Notes: generated by a model not told the origin, from the letters alone. A DNA stretch of 64,000 nt from Littorina saxatilis (GCF_037325665.1 NC_090253.1:17759496-17823495), one strand, 5' to 3'. Positions 46,196 to 57,835 are shown, numbered from the stretch's first letter. Program-made: numbers and translations.

Positions 46196-47139
46196 AGGAA
46201 AGAGGGTACAAGGTTAATAAACACAACGAGTGTAAACACTTGAATCGTAAGACAGTTGGGAAAGTCCATAGTCCGGGCCAGGTCGTAAGGGTTGAGAAAC
46301 TTGGACAGGTCGTCCTATTCCTGTGTATCAGAGGGGTTGTTAGTGCTGTCATGGGCTGTTAAGGGGTTGCGTTCGCGGCGCGGTTTCTTTTCGAGTAAGG
46401 AAGCGACCCGAATTTCCCAGCGATGGGACAATAAAGTTATGAAACTGAAAAGGAAAATAAAAAGAAGAAAATGTACTGACCGTGTTCGCCGGTGTAGGTC
46501 CATTCTGCGCCTGTAACATACAAACAAATCATCTGTGGTGAGAAGCGCTGTCAGAAAAAAACCCAATGTATTTCAAGAGACAAAAAAATTAAGTAAAGGA
46601 AAGAAGACGATGAAACATGAAGATGACAGTAACGCCAACGACAGCGACGGAAAAGGAGAAGGAGGAGGAGAACAAAGATGATGATAGGAGAGGAGGACGA
46701 GGAGAAGGAAGAGAGGAGCGGGGGGTGTAGGTGGTGCCGGTGGAGGAGAGAATAAGAAATCTTGCTTCATTAGAAAAAAACCCGACTAAACAACCCAAGA
46801 CGACTCTTTTTGGCTCTCAATTGTAACGTGAAATCTCTGACGTCAGAGTCGAAACAAATTTCGAGAATATTGGCGACACGTAAAACAATGTTTTTTCTTG
46901 TGCAAATCTCCCAGCCAGGAACTGAAAACAGATTTCGAGAACAAAGTTTGTCTCGGTAACTTCGTACTTTCAGCAGTACAAAATGACACGTTAGGTCACC
47001 GTCACGCTGCGCATATGTTGGTATCGAATATCATTAAGCAATTGACTTCACACGCACATAAAATGTATAGGATGAAAAACAATCTAAACAACGAAGTGAC
47101 TGTGGTGAGATAAACAAAGGTAAAAAACCAGAAATCCTT
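46196..47139. other. Unassigned sequence, possible LINE ORF1 remnant
   Basis: A minus-strand frame at 46315-46566 lies where an L1/Tx1 ORF1 would end but has no recognisable domain. 46620-46740 is GA-rich. Confidence 0.35.
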
Positions 47140-47630
47140 TGTTTTTACATTTAGTCAAGTTTTGACTAAATGTTTTAATTAACATAGAGGGGGAGTCGAG
47201 ACGAGGGTCGTGGTGTATGTGTGTCTGTGTGTGTGTCTGTGCGAGTGTGTGTGTAGAGCAATTCAGAGTTAACTACTGGACCGATCTTTATGAAATTTTA
47301 CATGAGAGTTCCTGGGTATGATATCCCCAGATTTGTTTTCATTTTTTTGATAAATGTCTTTGATGACGTCATATCCGGCTTTTTGTAAAAGTTGAGGCAG
47401 CACTGTCACACCCTCATTTTTCAATCAAATTGATTGAAAGTTTGGCCAAGCAATCTTCGACGAAGGCCGGGCTTTGGTATTGCATTTCAGTTTGGAGACT
47501 TAAAAATTAATTGAAGACTTTGGTCATTAAAAATCGGAAAATTGTAATTAAAATTATTTTTTTATAAAACGATCCAAAACTACGTCCATCTTATTCTTCA
47601 TGATTTTCTGATTCCAAAAACATATAAATA
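47140..47630 (+). repeat. Dispersed repeat with TTTAGTCAAG hairpin start
   Basis: Opens with the hairpin TTTAGTCAAGTTTTGACTAAA, then GAGTCGAGACGAGGGTCGTG, a GT-rich patch and GGACCGATCTTTATGAAATT. I recall this pattern as a common gastropod repeat, which I cannot verify here. It ends where the Helitron/pearl-like element begins at 47631. Confidence 0.5.
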
Positions 47631-48015
47631 CTAGATGAATACCCGCTTCGCCGGGTACGGCTGCGCCGGGAAGAAGTCCAGCCGAATACCCGGCTGCGCC
47701 GGGGACCCGGCTATGCCAGCCGGCGCACCGCACGGAGGAAGGGAGATAAACGCGGCTGAAAACACTGGAGAAGATAAGGAAGAGTTACTGAGAATGGATC
47801 CAGAGAAAAACCAAAATCGGTTCAGCGCTGCGCGCTGAGAGCACGTGTTGAAATATCTCATCGATGAGGTTGTGTCCGGGGTGTAGCTGAATACGGTCTC
47901 CAAATTTGAAAAAGATCCACCGAGAACTTTGGCCGTGCATCGCGGACACACACACACACACACCACACACACACACATACGTATATGGACACACACACAC
48001 ACACACATATCCGGG

Positions 48016-48075
<60 letters not shown>
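47631..48075 (-). mobile_element. Helitron/pearl-like element, copy 2
   Basis: Same structure as 36261-36724: CTAG and CCCGGCGAAGCGGG hairpin at the 3' end, GGTTCAGCGCTGCGCGCTGA in the middle, GAGAACTTTGGCCGTGCATC and then (CA)n. The CTAG-proximal block is expanded with extra CGGCTGCGCCGGG units. The CA end contains two CATATCCGGGACG inserts. Confidence 0.6.
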
Positions 48076-48119
48076 TGCATATCCGGGACGCACACACACA
48101 CTGTGAAAATTTGAAGGCA

Positions 48120-48839
48120 GTGCTTGAGAATGGGATTGTGGTTTACGCTTGAAATTAACTTTCAAATGGGTGTATAAAATTGTCATTTTTCAACATGTAA
48201 ATTCTGCAAAGTGTATTTTGTTTTTCTGTCGGTAAAAAACCCACCTCAATTTGAATGTACCAAAGGGAAGTAATTGATCCACACTACCATTGACCTTTCT
48301 TTAGAGTGCTTACTTCCCATGCTATGTGGGTCGCCTCTTGCTCGACAGCTAATGATCTGTAGCGTGGAGATCGACGACTGCAAATGAACGAGAGGGGGGA
48401 GGGGGGGGGGGGGGAGGGGGAGAAAGAGAGAGAGATTTTCCTAACTCACGCATGAAAGTGCCACCCGACCCACCACCCCACACACTAATCTCTAAAAACG
48501 ATCTTTGTTGTATACACAGCAGTGAACGCAGACACGTAAATTAACATATAGTCTATTGGAATTTTAGCGTCAGACTGCGAATTCACTTTTCAATGACCCA
48601 GAGATGACATCGATTTTCAGAGACAGTTCACGGTCAATTAAATCTCGAGGTCAGTCATAGAAACACAGCAACAACAAAAACTTTGCTTCCTCTCATACTG
48701 TTGTCGCTTAATGGCCTTTGGCTGGCCGCCTAGCTGTGTCGGCTGTGTATCCATGATGTTGTGGAATACGGCCGTACAATTTGCGTTTTGATAAGCTTAC
48801 CGTGCAGGATTGTTCATAATTATAAGTTAAGCGATTGGA
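48120..48839. other. Unassigned sequence with a poly-G run
   Basis: G-rich run at 48397-48420 followed by GA. No gene recognised. Confidence 0.4.
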
Positions 48840-49065
48840 TGGAGAGAGAGAGAGAGAGATGCATGTGTGTGGGCGTGGTGTGTGTGTGTCCCGTATGGTG
48901 CATGCGTTGTGTGCGAATCAGTGTGTGTGCGTGTCAGTATATGTGTGTGCATGTCAGTCTGTGTGTGTATGTACGTATGTGTGCGCGTGCGTGCATGTTT
49001 GCATGCGTACGCGTGTTTGTGTGCGTGTGTTCACTCACGCACTCACTCACTCACTCACTCACACA
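48840..49065. repeat. GT-rich region and (ACTC)n
   Basis: Interrupted GT repeat, then about eight ACTC units at 49033-49062. Confidence 0.9.
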
Positions 49066-49419
49066 GAATCAGTGTAAAATGAACACAGACAAAAAGGCAC
49101 TGCTGTTTAATTCTTTGAGGTCCTGTGAATCATTCGTTACAACAACCGATGTTGGAAACCTTTTTGTGTCTGTATTCAAGCAAACCTCGCCACAAAACAA
49201 AAACAAAAAAACCCACCAAAAACAGTCAGTAAACATGCAATCTTTTAAAACGCAATCAAAAATACTGTATAACATCTGAACATACACTGCACGACAGAAC
49301 GGGAGAAAAAAAACAAAAAAACAATTCATTTCAAAGTACAGACTATTCAGCACAGTCCCAGGTCTCCGATTACTGTTACAGCTTTGATTCATACAGCACT
49401 TAGCTGGGAATACATAATA

Positions 49420-49581
49420 CAGTCAAACCTGCTCTCGCGACCACCTTTTAATAACGACCACCCGAAAGGATTCAAAAACAAGGTTCTTTCCTATATAATT
49501 CACCTTTTCATAACTACAACCTTTTTAAAAGGACAATTTTTGGATGTACCCTTAGGCGATCGTTATAGACAGGTTCGACTG
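49420..49581. mobile_element. MITE with CAGTCAAACCTG ends
   Basis: CAGTCAAACCTG at 49420 and CAGGTTCGACTG ending 49581 are inverted with one change; TA precedes the left end. This fits a small Tc1/mariner-type MITE. The interior has CGACCACC and ACGACCACC motifs. Confidence 0.65.
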
Positions 49582-49731
49582 TTCCTTGAAGAAATGTTCA
49601 TAATTATATTCAAACTCTTATATATTCGTGCACATTTACATTAATAGAACCCCACATTGGGACATTGGCACTACAGTATTATCAATCCATGCTGTTTGGT
49701 ACCATCTCAGTTTTGCAACAGTATTGAAAAC

Positions 49732-49804
49732 TTTCTTTCTTTATTTGGTGTTTAACGTCGTTTTCAACCGTTCAAGGTTATATCGCGACGGGGAAAGGGG
49801 GGGA
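49732..49804 (-). mobile_element. SINE-C 3' fragment with target duplication
   Basis: Only the terminal ~73 bp of SINE-C (CCGTCGCGATATAACCTT to CACCAAATAAAGAAAG) is present. Perfect 12-bp AGTATTGAAAAC flanks lie at 49720-49731 and 49805-49816, so this was inserted as a 5'-truncated copy. Confidence 0.9.
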
Positions 49805-49816
49805 AGTATTGAAAAC

Positions 49817-50267
49817 GCTGACTTATATTTGTTGGTTATATATCTTTTAATTGTAAACAAATCAAACAACACGAGAACATCATTCTTTGTTCACATAATT
49901 TTCTGAACATAAATAAAATAACAAGGGCTACGCAGAAACAATTTTGTCTCCAATACCATAAACGTCCACATTTGAATTGCAAAATATTTGGGAGTTTTGG
50001 TTTTTCCTCTGTCGCTTTCTTGGCATGATGCATAAAGTTCCACCACGAAGATATTACATCCTTTTTAAAGACACCCCCCCCCCCCTTTCCTATAACAAAG
50101 AATTTGAATCTACAAGTGGAAATTCATTCTTGTAACAGCATAAACAAACGTAATTGTAATTGGAAATCATTTCAATCTATGGATAGTGGGGTATGGTAAA
50201 GAAAATAAGTATTTTTAATACAATTTGGTCAAATTTGTATTCCCAAAAGGGAACAGGGTAGTTGTTT
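49817..50267. other. Unassigned sequence
   Basis: No recognised feature apart from a C run near 50075. Confidence 0.45.
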
Positions 50268-50636
50268 GGGGAAAGCGTGACGGGAGGGGAGGTAGGGTCA
50301 AAAAGGGTAATTGATGGAGAGAAGAGGGGAGGTAGGAAAAAAGGGTAATTGGTGGAGAGAAGAGGGGAGGTAGGAAAAAAGGGTAATTGGTGGAGAGAAG
50401 AGGGGAGGTAGGAAAAAAGGGTAATTGGTGGAGAGAAGAGGGGAGGTAGGAAAAAAGGGTAATTGATGGAGAGAAGAGGGGAGGTAGGAAAAAAAGGGTA
50501 ATTGGTGGAGAGAAGAGGGGAGGTAGGAAAAAAGGGTAATTGATGGAGAGAAGAGGGGAGGTAGGAAAAAAGGGTAATTGATGGAGAGAAGAGGGGAGGT
50601 AGGAAAAAAGGGTAATTGATGGAGAGAAGAGAAGTC
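50268..50636. repeat. 38-bp minisatellite, ~9 copies
   Basis: GGGTAATTGGTGGAGAGAAG and GGGAGGTAGGAAAAAA repeat with a 38-bp period (for example 50343, 50381, 50419). Confidence 0.95.
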
Positions 50637-50765
50637 GGCCAGACTAATCTATCCCGAACAATGGGGGAGGGTGTTATCTTGGGGAGAGCCCGGGAAGAAA
50701 ATGAAATATGGAGGGGGATTTTGCCAAAGGCGAGGGAGATGCTGGGGAGAAGCTTGATTTTATAA

Positions 50766-51057
50766 GGCCTAAAAAAAAAATAGGTGTGGTTACGGTAACC
50801 CGACCTACCCTATTTTTAGGGGCCGACCCTATAACTTTTTATTACATTTGTCAAAAAAAACCCACAAAAAACAAGAAAACGGGTGCAGAAAACGCAATGA
50901 AAGCGAAAGTGCCCGAGTCGCACACTTATTTCCCTGTCAAGTAGGTTTAATTTGTACACATTAGAAAAAAAAGTTTAAAAAAAAAGGGATTGCCTACCTT
51001 CCTACCCTATTTTTTTGGGCTATGTTACCGTAACCACACCTATTTTTTGGGGGGGCC
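50766..51057. mobile_element. PIF/Harbinger-type MITE, copy 2
   Basis: Closely similar to 40635-40921. Ends GGCCTAAAAAAAA and its inverse; TAA is duplicated at 50763-50765 and 51058-51060. Confidence 0.88.
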
Positions 51058-51222
51058 TAATGCATGGTTTTAGGGAAAAGTGTGTGTATGTGTGGGGTGG
51101 GGTGGACCTTGGCCAGGGATCGGGAATGTGAAAGAAGGTGGTATCAATTTTGAGTTAGAAACGAAAGGGCTCAATCGCCTTTTAGCCTAAACATAGGAGA
51201 AAACACTAGATGCACATACAAC

Positions 51223-51592
51223 TTTCTTTATTTCTTTATTTGGTGTTTAACGTCGTTTTCAACCACGAAGGTTATATCGCGACGGGGAAAGGGGGGAGAT
51301 GGGATAGAGCCACTTGTCAATTGTTACTTGTTCACAAAAGCACTAATCAAAAATTTGCTCCAGGGGCTTGCAACGTAGTACAATGTATTACCTTACTGGG
51401 AGAATGCAAGTTTCCAGTACAAAGGACTTAACATTTCTTACATACTGCTTGACTAAAATCTTTACAAAATTTGACTATATTCTATACAAGAAACACTTAA
51501 CAAGGGTAAAAAGAGAAACAGAATCCGTTAGTCGCCTCTTACGACATGCTGGGGAGCATCGGGTAAATTCTTCCCCCTAACCCGCGGGGGGT
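51223..51592 (-). mobile_element. SINE-C, full length
   Basis: On the minus strand it begins CCCCCCGCGGGTTAGGGGGA, continues CCCAGCATGTCGTAAGAGGC, and ends TTAAACACCAAATAAAGAAA. It is flanked by perfect 12-bp TGCACATACAAC (51211-51222 and 51593-51604). The head is not an obvious tRNA. Its 3' region CGCGATATAACC resembles the SINE-A end GCGCGATATAAGC. Confidence 0.9.
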
Positions 51593-51604
51593 TGCACATA
51601 CAAC

Positions 51605-51948
51605 AAAAACCACAATAAAAACAAGTAGGCTCTACTGCATCTTTAACTTACTTAAACATGACGTTTTAAGTTTTCATGTAAATGTATCAATCAAACAATT
51701 TTTAAATCGCTCAGGATTCAAACAAATAACACGGCAGATGTACAAACAATCCTTAATCTTCTCCTCTTCACACAAAAGTAAAGCATTGAAGCAAACAGGT
51801 GAATCACTTAATCCAGAAAAAAAAGACAGAATGCTAGTATAAACATAAAATGTATACCGACAACAATGTAAGGTTGCATCCTCAAACCTTGATATTCTGG
51901 GGGAAATTTTATTTTTTTATTTTTTTTATTTGACACTCAACAAGAATA
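51605..51948. other. Unassigned AT-rich sequence
   Basis: No feature recognised. Confidence 0.45.
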
Positions 51949-52051
51949 CAGTGGAAGACCCCTTTTTTTAAGACCCCCAATTTAAGACTCCCTCCTTTTT
52001 AAGACCTGATTTTCTCAGGTTTTTGGGGGTCTTAAAAGGGGTGTTCCACTG
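51949..52051. mobile_element. CAGTGGAA MITE, 103 bp
   Basis: Ends CAGTGGAAGACCCC and GGTGTTCCACTG with TA on both sides. It is nearly one long hairpin (TTAAGACCCCC...GGGGGTCTTAA). The family recurs at 53083, 57164 and in fragments near 23800, 56340 and 58740. Confidence 0.85.
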
Positions 52052-52053
52052 TA

Positions 52054-52628
52054 CTACATTCAGGGAATAAAAAAAGACCAAGTAAGTTTAATTTATGGAA
52101 CGTTTAATTTGAGACAAAACAAAACATTCACCAGCTGTGTGAGTGTTTCCTTTTGTCAAAAAGTCAACTTTCCACTTAACTAACCCTGTGAATTATTCGT
52201 TTTGTCTAAATTGTAAAGTTCCATAAACCAACCTTTCTTGGTTTTTGTGTGTGTGTTGTTGGTTTTTGGCTACATCGCATTAGTCACCCAAATTGCACGC
52301 ACACATGAAAGGATTCAACTTCAACCATGCCAACTTTCACAACAAATATTACAATTATTTTTAGGTAGAGATTTTGTGCAATTTTTTAACAAATTAGTCT
52401 TATACGAACGAGCCCACAACTCAAGAATGACCAGAAAGGAGAATTAAAACACAAAGTTTTGTTCTACAGAAAGGGACAAGCAACAAAGAAACATTTCTTT
52501 ACATTATATTTACTCCCTCTGAATGTAAAACATCATGTAAACCCCTGCATGTCTGTCTGGGTTTGTGCATGCGATAAAAGCATCCTTCCGTTGGGACACC
52601 TACTGTAACTCAACAGGCTGGCTGGTTC
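52054..52628. other. Unassigned sequence
   Basis: No feature recognised. Confidence 0.45.
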
Positions 52629-52672
52629 TTGTGCAGTGAGAATTGTTACCCTAAATTAATGTACAGTGGAAC

Positions 52673-53049
52673 TTTCTTTCTTTTCTTTATTTGGTGTTTA
52701 ACGTCGTTTTCAACCGTTCAAGGTTATATCGCGACGGGGAAAGGGGGGAGATGGGATAGAGCCACTTGTTAATTGTTTCTTGTTCACAAAAGCACTAATA
52801 AAAAAATTGCTCCAGGGGCTTGCAACATAGTACAATATATTACCTTACTGGGAGAATGCAAGTTTCCAGTACATGTACAAAGGACTTAACATTTCTTACA
52901 TACTGCTTGACTAAAATCTTTACAAAAATTGACTATATTCTATACAAGAAACAGTTAACAAGGGTAAAAAGAGAAACAGAATCCGTTAGTCGCCTCTTAC
53001 GACATGCTGGGGAGCATCGGGTAAATTCTCCCCCCTAACCCGCGGGGGG
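52673..53049 (-). mobile_element. SINE-C with ~42-bp target duplication
   Basis: A full-length SINE-C very close to 51223-51592. The flanking segments 52629-52672 and 53050-53091 are direct repeats (TTGTGCAGTGAGA ... TACCCTAAATTAATGTACAG, then TGGAAC), differing by a 2-bp indel. The duplication includes the first bases of the adjacent CAGTGGAA MITE, so the SINE landed at that MITE's edge. Confidence 0.9.
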
Positions 53050-53082
53050 TTGTGCAGTGAGATGTTACCCTAAATTAATGTA

Positions 53083-53454
53083 CAGTGGAACGCCCCTTTT
53101 AAGACCTCCACAAATCAGGCCTGAAAGTGCGAGTATTTTACTCGCTATGGCAAGTAGAATCATGTAAATGGCGAGTAGAAATATAAATCTACTTGCCAAA
53201 TGCGAGTTAAGTTGCTGAAACTAATGGTTGGTTTGGCGAGTAAAAATACAAAAAATTGCTCTCTGGCTAGTAAATTATGAGAAGTATACGTACTAGCCAA
53301 AGGCGCGTGCCCCATTTCGTGGACTTTCAGCGCTGCAAATCTGAAAAAATCAGGTCTTAAAAAGGAGGGAGGGAGTCTCAAAATGGAGGTAAATTTACAG
53401 AGGTTATGAACAGAAAGTCTAAAGAAGTAAGGTCTTAAAAGGGGAGTTCCACTG
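53083..53454. mobile_element. CAGTGGAA MITE with a nested insert
   Basis: CAGTGGAACGCCCC at the left and GGGGAGTTCCACTG at the right, TA-flanked. A segment of about 220 bp at 53116-53335 interrupts it. The insert starts CCTGAAAGTGCGAG and ends GGACTTTCAGCGC and carries GCGAGTA motifs as in repeat D. Confidence 0.75.
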
Positions 53455-53474
53455 TAGCAGGTTAACACTGATCC

Positions 53475-53823
53475 GGGCGGGGATGTAGCTCAGTCGGTAA
53501 CGCGCTGGATTTGTATCCAGTTGGCCGCTGTCAGCCTGAGTTCGTCCCCACGTTCGGCGAGAGATTTATTTCTCAGAGTCAACTTTGTGTGCAGACTCTC
53601 CTCGGTGTCCGAACACCCCCGTGTGTACACGCAAGCACAAGACCAAGTGCGCACGAAAAAGATCCTGTATTATCCATGTCAGAGTTCGGTGGGTTATAGA
53701 AACACGAAAATACCCAGCATGCTTCCTCCAAAAGCGGCGTATGGCTGCCTAAATGGCGGGGTAAAAACGGTCATACACGTAAAAGCCGTGGGAGTTTCAC
53801 TCCCATGAACGAACGAACAAACA
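53475..53823 (+). mobile_element. Mosaic SINE: SINE-A head on SINE-B body
   Basis: The first ~155 bp is the SINE-A type: GGGCGGGGATGTAGCTCAG, TTGGCCGCTGTCAGCC, GTGCAGACTCTC and GGTGTCCGAACACCCCC. It then switches to SINE-B: GTGTACACGCAAGCACAAGA, AGAGTTCGGTGGGTTATAG, GCATGCTTCCTCC and the CCCATGAACGAACG tail. Flanks AACACTGATCC at 53464-53474 and 53824-53834 are identical, so the mosaic moved as one unit. Box A and B regions are retained. Confidence 0.9.
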
Positions 53824-53950
53824 AACACTGATCCATGTCCGAGTTCAAGGCACTCGATCATCTCCTTATCGTGAAAACAGCTCGGCTGACTGTCTCAAAT
53901 CTGGCCAGAATTTTACAATGGGATAAAACCATTTCCAACTTCATCACATA

Positions 53951-54173
53951 TTAACCCTTAGGCTGGTTGTCGCGACATATGTCGCGCTACTTTACGTAGC
54001 TGTCACCTGGTTGTCATGACATGTCGCGCTACTGGCCCAGTCTGTTTGGTCGGTTCCGATTACCTCCCATGGATGCGAAAACCTATATGACCGTTTTTCT
54101 TTATTTTTCTCTCTGTTAATTCACCAGTGGCTACGTAACATGTGTTACAGAATTGCACCAGTGTAAGGGTTAA
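53951..54173. mobile_element. Complete piggyBac-like MITE
   Basis: TTAA at both ends (53951-53954 and 54170-54173). The inverted ends begin CCCTTAGGCTGGT and, from the other side, CCCTTACACTGGT. TTAA duplication and CCC-starting ends are piggyBac features. The interior has a GTCGCGACATATGTCGCG palindrome. It is the reference for the split copy at 19611-19730 and 35485-35557. Confidence 0.88.
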
Positions 54174-54426
54174 AACTCAATCGCCTTTGTGCTCCCTGGT
54201 GACAGTTGGATTTTGTATGAAATAATTTTGTAAATGCAACAAGCGGCTTTTTAAGAAATAAAATCATTAATGAAAAAAGAATTCAACCCATTACAGCATA
54301 AGCTGTTAGGGTGTTGATTGTTGGTATGTGATCAAGCAGAGGGATGGTCTTATCCCATGTAAACGCCTGACCAGATCGGAGATGGTGAGATGAACTGTTT
54401 TTAAGAGGAGTGTACCTTTAACAAAT

Positions 54427-54674
54427 GTGACCCTCCACCACGGCATGAGTCGCATGTCATCTTTGCATGATTTTCATATTTTTACATGTTCCTAAAGAGT
54501 GTTTTATGCTCTTTCCAGAGGTAAAAACCGTTTTAGAAAAGAGCGAAAACTTTTCGAGTTATAAGCTTGTGACTTAAAGGTGACCCTCGTTACCACAGTC
54601 CCACCGGACTTATTTTAAGCCTAGCGCAGAACCGCGCGAGGTGACATGCGACTCATTTCGTGGTGGAGGGTCAC
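54427..54674. mobile_element. MITE with GTGACCCTCCACCACG ends
   Basis: About 36-bp inverted repeats: GTGACCCTCCACCACGGCAT at the left and its reverse complement at 54640-54674. AAAT flanks both sides. No coding capacity. Confidence 0.85.
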
Positions 54675-54984
54675 AAATGATTTTTTTTTAAACATTCCCA
54701 CACTGAACAAAAAGATGCTCGAGCCTCCAGATTTGTGTAATGTGCCCATGTCAAAGGATACTTTTATCTCAAGTAAATACAAATTGGACAAATCTATGGT
54801 GATTTGCAAGATGGATTAAATGGGAAGGAAGGTATTCTTCATTCACCAACAAGTATGTCGAGTTACAAATATATGCCAACACCTACTGGGTACCTTATGA
54901 GTACTCGGTGGAGAACAAATGGTTGAGTATTGTTGAACATGCTAAACATATGCAGTGAGATTCAGACAAAACAACTTCATATTT
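54675..54984. other. Unassigned sequence
   Basis: No feature recognised. Confidence 0.45.
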
Positions 54985-56045
54985 CATTCATGATCTCCAA
55001 GTAGTTGACCTCTGTTCAACTTTCACACATGAAGAAGAATTAGATGTTTTATGCATGATCTGCAAGTGCTAATTCATACTAGCTATAGCTTCCGTTCAAC
55101 TTTTACGCATGAAATTAAGGCATGAGATATTTCATACATGATCTGCAAGTACTTGGTTCTGGTCAACTTCCACGCATGAAGAGCCATGTCGAGATATTTC
55201 ATACATGATCTGCAAGCTAGTACTTGGTTCTGTTCAACATTCACGCATGAAAAGGCATGAGATATTTCATACATGATCTGCAAGTACTTGGTTCTGTTCA
55301 ACTTTCACGCATGAAAAGGCATGAGATATTTCATACATGATCTGCAAGTACTTGGTTCAGTTCAACTTTCACGCATGAAAAGGCATGAGATATTTCATAC
55401 ATGATCTGCAAGTATAACTTGGTTCTGTTCAACGTTCACGCATGAAGGGTCGAGGCATGAGATATTTCATACACGATCTGCAAGTACTTGGTTCTGTTCA
55501 ACTTTCATGCATGAAGAGGCATGAGATATTTCATACATGATCTGCAAGTACATGTACATGGCTCTGTTCAACTTTCACGCATAAAAAGGCATGAGATATT
55601 TCATACATGATCTGCAAGTACTTCAGGTTCTGTTCAACTTTCACGCATGAAGAGGCATGAGATATTTCATACATGATCTGCAAGTACTTGGTTCTGTTCA
55701 ACTTTCACGCATAAAAAGGCATGAGATATTTCATGCATGATCTGCAAGTTCTTGATTCTGTTCAACTTTCATGCATGAAAAGGCATGAGCTATTTCATAC
55801 ATGATCTGCAAGTACTTGGTTCTGTTCAACTTCACGCATGAAGAGGCATGAGATATTTCATACATGATCTGCAAGTACTTGGTTCTGTTCAACTTTCACG
55901 CTTGAAGAGGCATGAGCTATTTCATACATGATCTGCAAGTACTTGGTTCTGTTCAACTTTCACGCTTGAAGAGGCATGAGCTAGTTTATGTATGATCTGC
56001 AAGTGCTTGCTTTCGTTCAACTTTCACACATGAAGAGACATGCAG
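54985..56045. repeat. 64-bp satellite, ~15 copies
   Basis: Units of GGCATGAGATATTTCATACA, TGATCTGCAAGTACTTGGTT and CTGTTCAACTTTCACGCATG repeat with a 64-bp period (for example 55254, 55318, 55382). Some units carry short insertions. Edge units are more diverged than central ones, as expected for unequal exchange. Confidence 0.95.
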
Positions 56046-56929
56046 TTGGTAAATTCTCAAAAACACTGTATTCACCAAATCACTAACATTAGACTCATGA
56101 AGGCCCATTTGCTGTACACGGAAATGTCAAAATCATTCTCTTTAACACACAAACACATTTATTCTATCCACCAAGAATGAATTGCAGAAGAACACTCTGT
56201 GACAACTAAAAGCTGTTAAAAACATAATGCTCCAACTTGGAATAATAACCTCACCCTTCCGTCCCAACTTCAAAACTATTTCAACTTTGCTGTTTACATT
56301 CTCTTAACAGATACCATCCTTTTTAAACGTCTGTAAAAATAGGGTCTTAAAATGGAGGCAAATTTACAAATGCTCCGAACGGAGAATCTCAAAAAGCACA
56401 TTCTTATCAAACTTTATTCAAATCAGTGATGATCGGCATTATATCTATAGGGCTGACACAAGAAGCATTGAAGTCATTGCTTAACAGTCAATGCTAGTTT
56501 GCCTTTGGATACACCTCAGGAGTTTAAAGAGCAGTGTGTATGTACATTGATATGTGCATGTGTACATGAGACAGCCATTTGCTTAAACTCTCTCCAAGAT
56601 TAAAACACAAGTGAATTGTTTACATTTTGCATTTAGGCGTACATACATGCAAATGATCCCCCCCCCCCCTATCACACACACACACACACGCGTCAACAAA
56701 CACAATCAGGCAGCAAAACCCACATCAGAACTTAGTATTTTTGCAATATATTACTGATCTGTATCGCAATAATGCATAAATCTCCCCCACCCCCGACACC
56801 ATCTCGCCCAACCTAATTGCTCTCAAGTTTTGTTCTTTGTCTATAATACTTTCCATCAGCTTGATATCTTTAACTCATGTGTAAGAAAAACATATCTTAG
56901 AATATATACATGTCTAAAGCCTGTCCTTA
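56046..56929. other. Unassigned sequence with a MITE fragment
   Basis: 56340-56400 (GGGTCTTAAAATGGAGGCAA) is a partial CAGTGGAA-family copy. The rest is unassigned. Confidence 0.45.
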
Positions 56930-57030
56930 ACTGGGCGAAGTCGACTACGCAAAGTATACTTCGCGAAGCTGGCCGCACAGAGCTTTAGCACTGAGTTTTC
57001 GGTAAAAAGTCTTCGCAAAATCGACTTTGG
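56930..57030 (+). repeat. Repeat starting GGGCGAAGTCGACTACGC, copy 1
   Basis: AGCCTGTCCTTAACTGGGCG then AAGTCGACTACGC recurs at the window end (63968-64000). CTTCGC/GCGAAG motifs give it a hairpin character. Confidence 0.6.
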
Positions 57031-57163
57031 GCTCATTTAAAGGTGGGAATAACTGGTTATAACCTGAGTGTGAGACAGAAGCTAGAACAGTGGCACCTGT
57101 CACGATGAAAATTTTCTTACATTACAGGTGCCCTCCTGTGGAGGGACACTGATAAAGGCAATA

Positions 57164-57355
57164 CAGTGGAATCATCCCTTTAAGGACCCCCCTCCCCTCC
57201 CCCCCCCCCCCCCCACCCCCCCTTTTAAGACCCTGCTTTCTCAGACATTCTGTTCATAACCTCTGTTCGTTTACCTTCATTTTTCAGACTCAATCCATTT
57301 TAAGACCTGATTTTATAAAAATTTTGAAAGTCTTAAAATTAGGGGGATTCCACTG
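57164..57355. mobile_element. CAGTGGAA MITE
   Basis: CAGTGGAATCATCCC and GGGGGATTCCACTG ends with TA flanks at 57162-57163 and 57356-57357. The interior has TTTTAAGACC blocks and a C-rich run. Confidence 0.85.
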
Positions 57356-57357
57356 TA

Positions 57358-57835
57358 GACAAAGGACAACTGTATTTGTCCTTTATAAAGAGGTGTCCTC
57401 TTTTCAGAGGGGTCCTAACACAGCAGGTACCACTGTACAAGGGGAACAGCTAGGGGGTCAAAGGCAGAGTGAGATGATGGTCAGAATAATTATATGTTAT
57501 GACTGTGAATGATAAAACGTTAATGATTTAAGGACGGTGTCAGTATAAGCATGACCTTGGACAAATTCATGTGCTTCTGAATTTAAAAACAAAAAGCTTA
57601 CAACTTTCACTTTATCTTAAATATGAGAAGAAATCGTTCTCTAGTACCTCCTTATTTAAGGGATGAACAGAAACTGTAATTTTAGGGAGACATCTGGGTT
57701 GTAGGCAAAATAATCTGCTCATTTTTCATCATTTTGCAAACACTTCTGTCTAATGTAGTACAATTTGACCCTGTGCAGAGACTATAAATCTCAAAAGTGT
57801 CAAAATCAGTCAATTTCCACGTGCATTTTGGCGTA
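57358..57835. other. Unassigned sequence
   Basis: No feature recognised. Confidence 0.45.
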
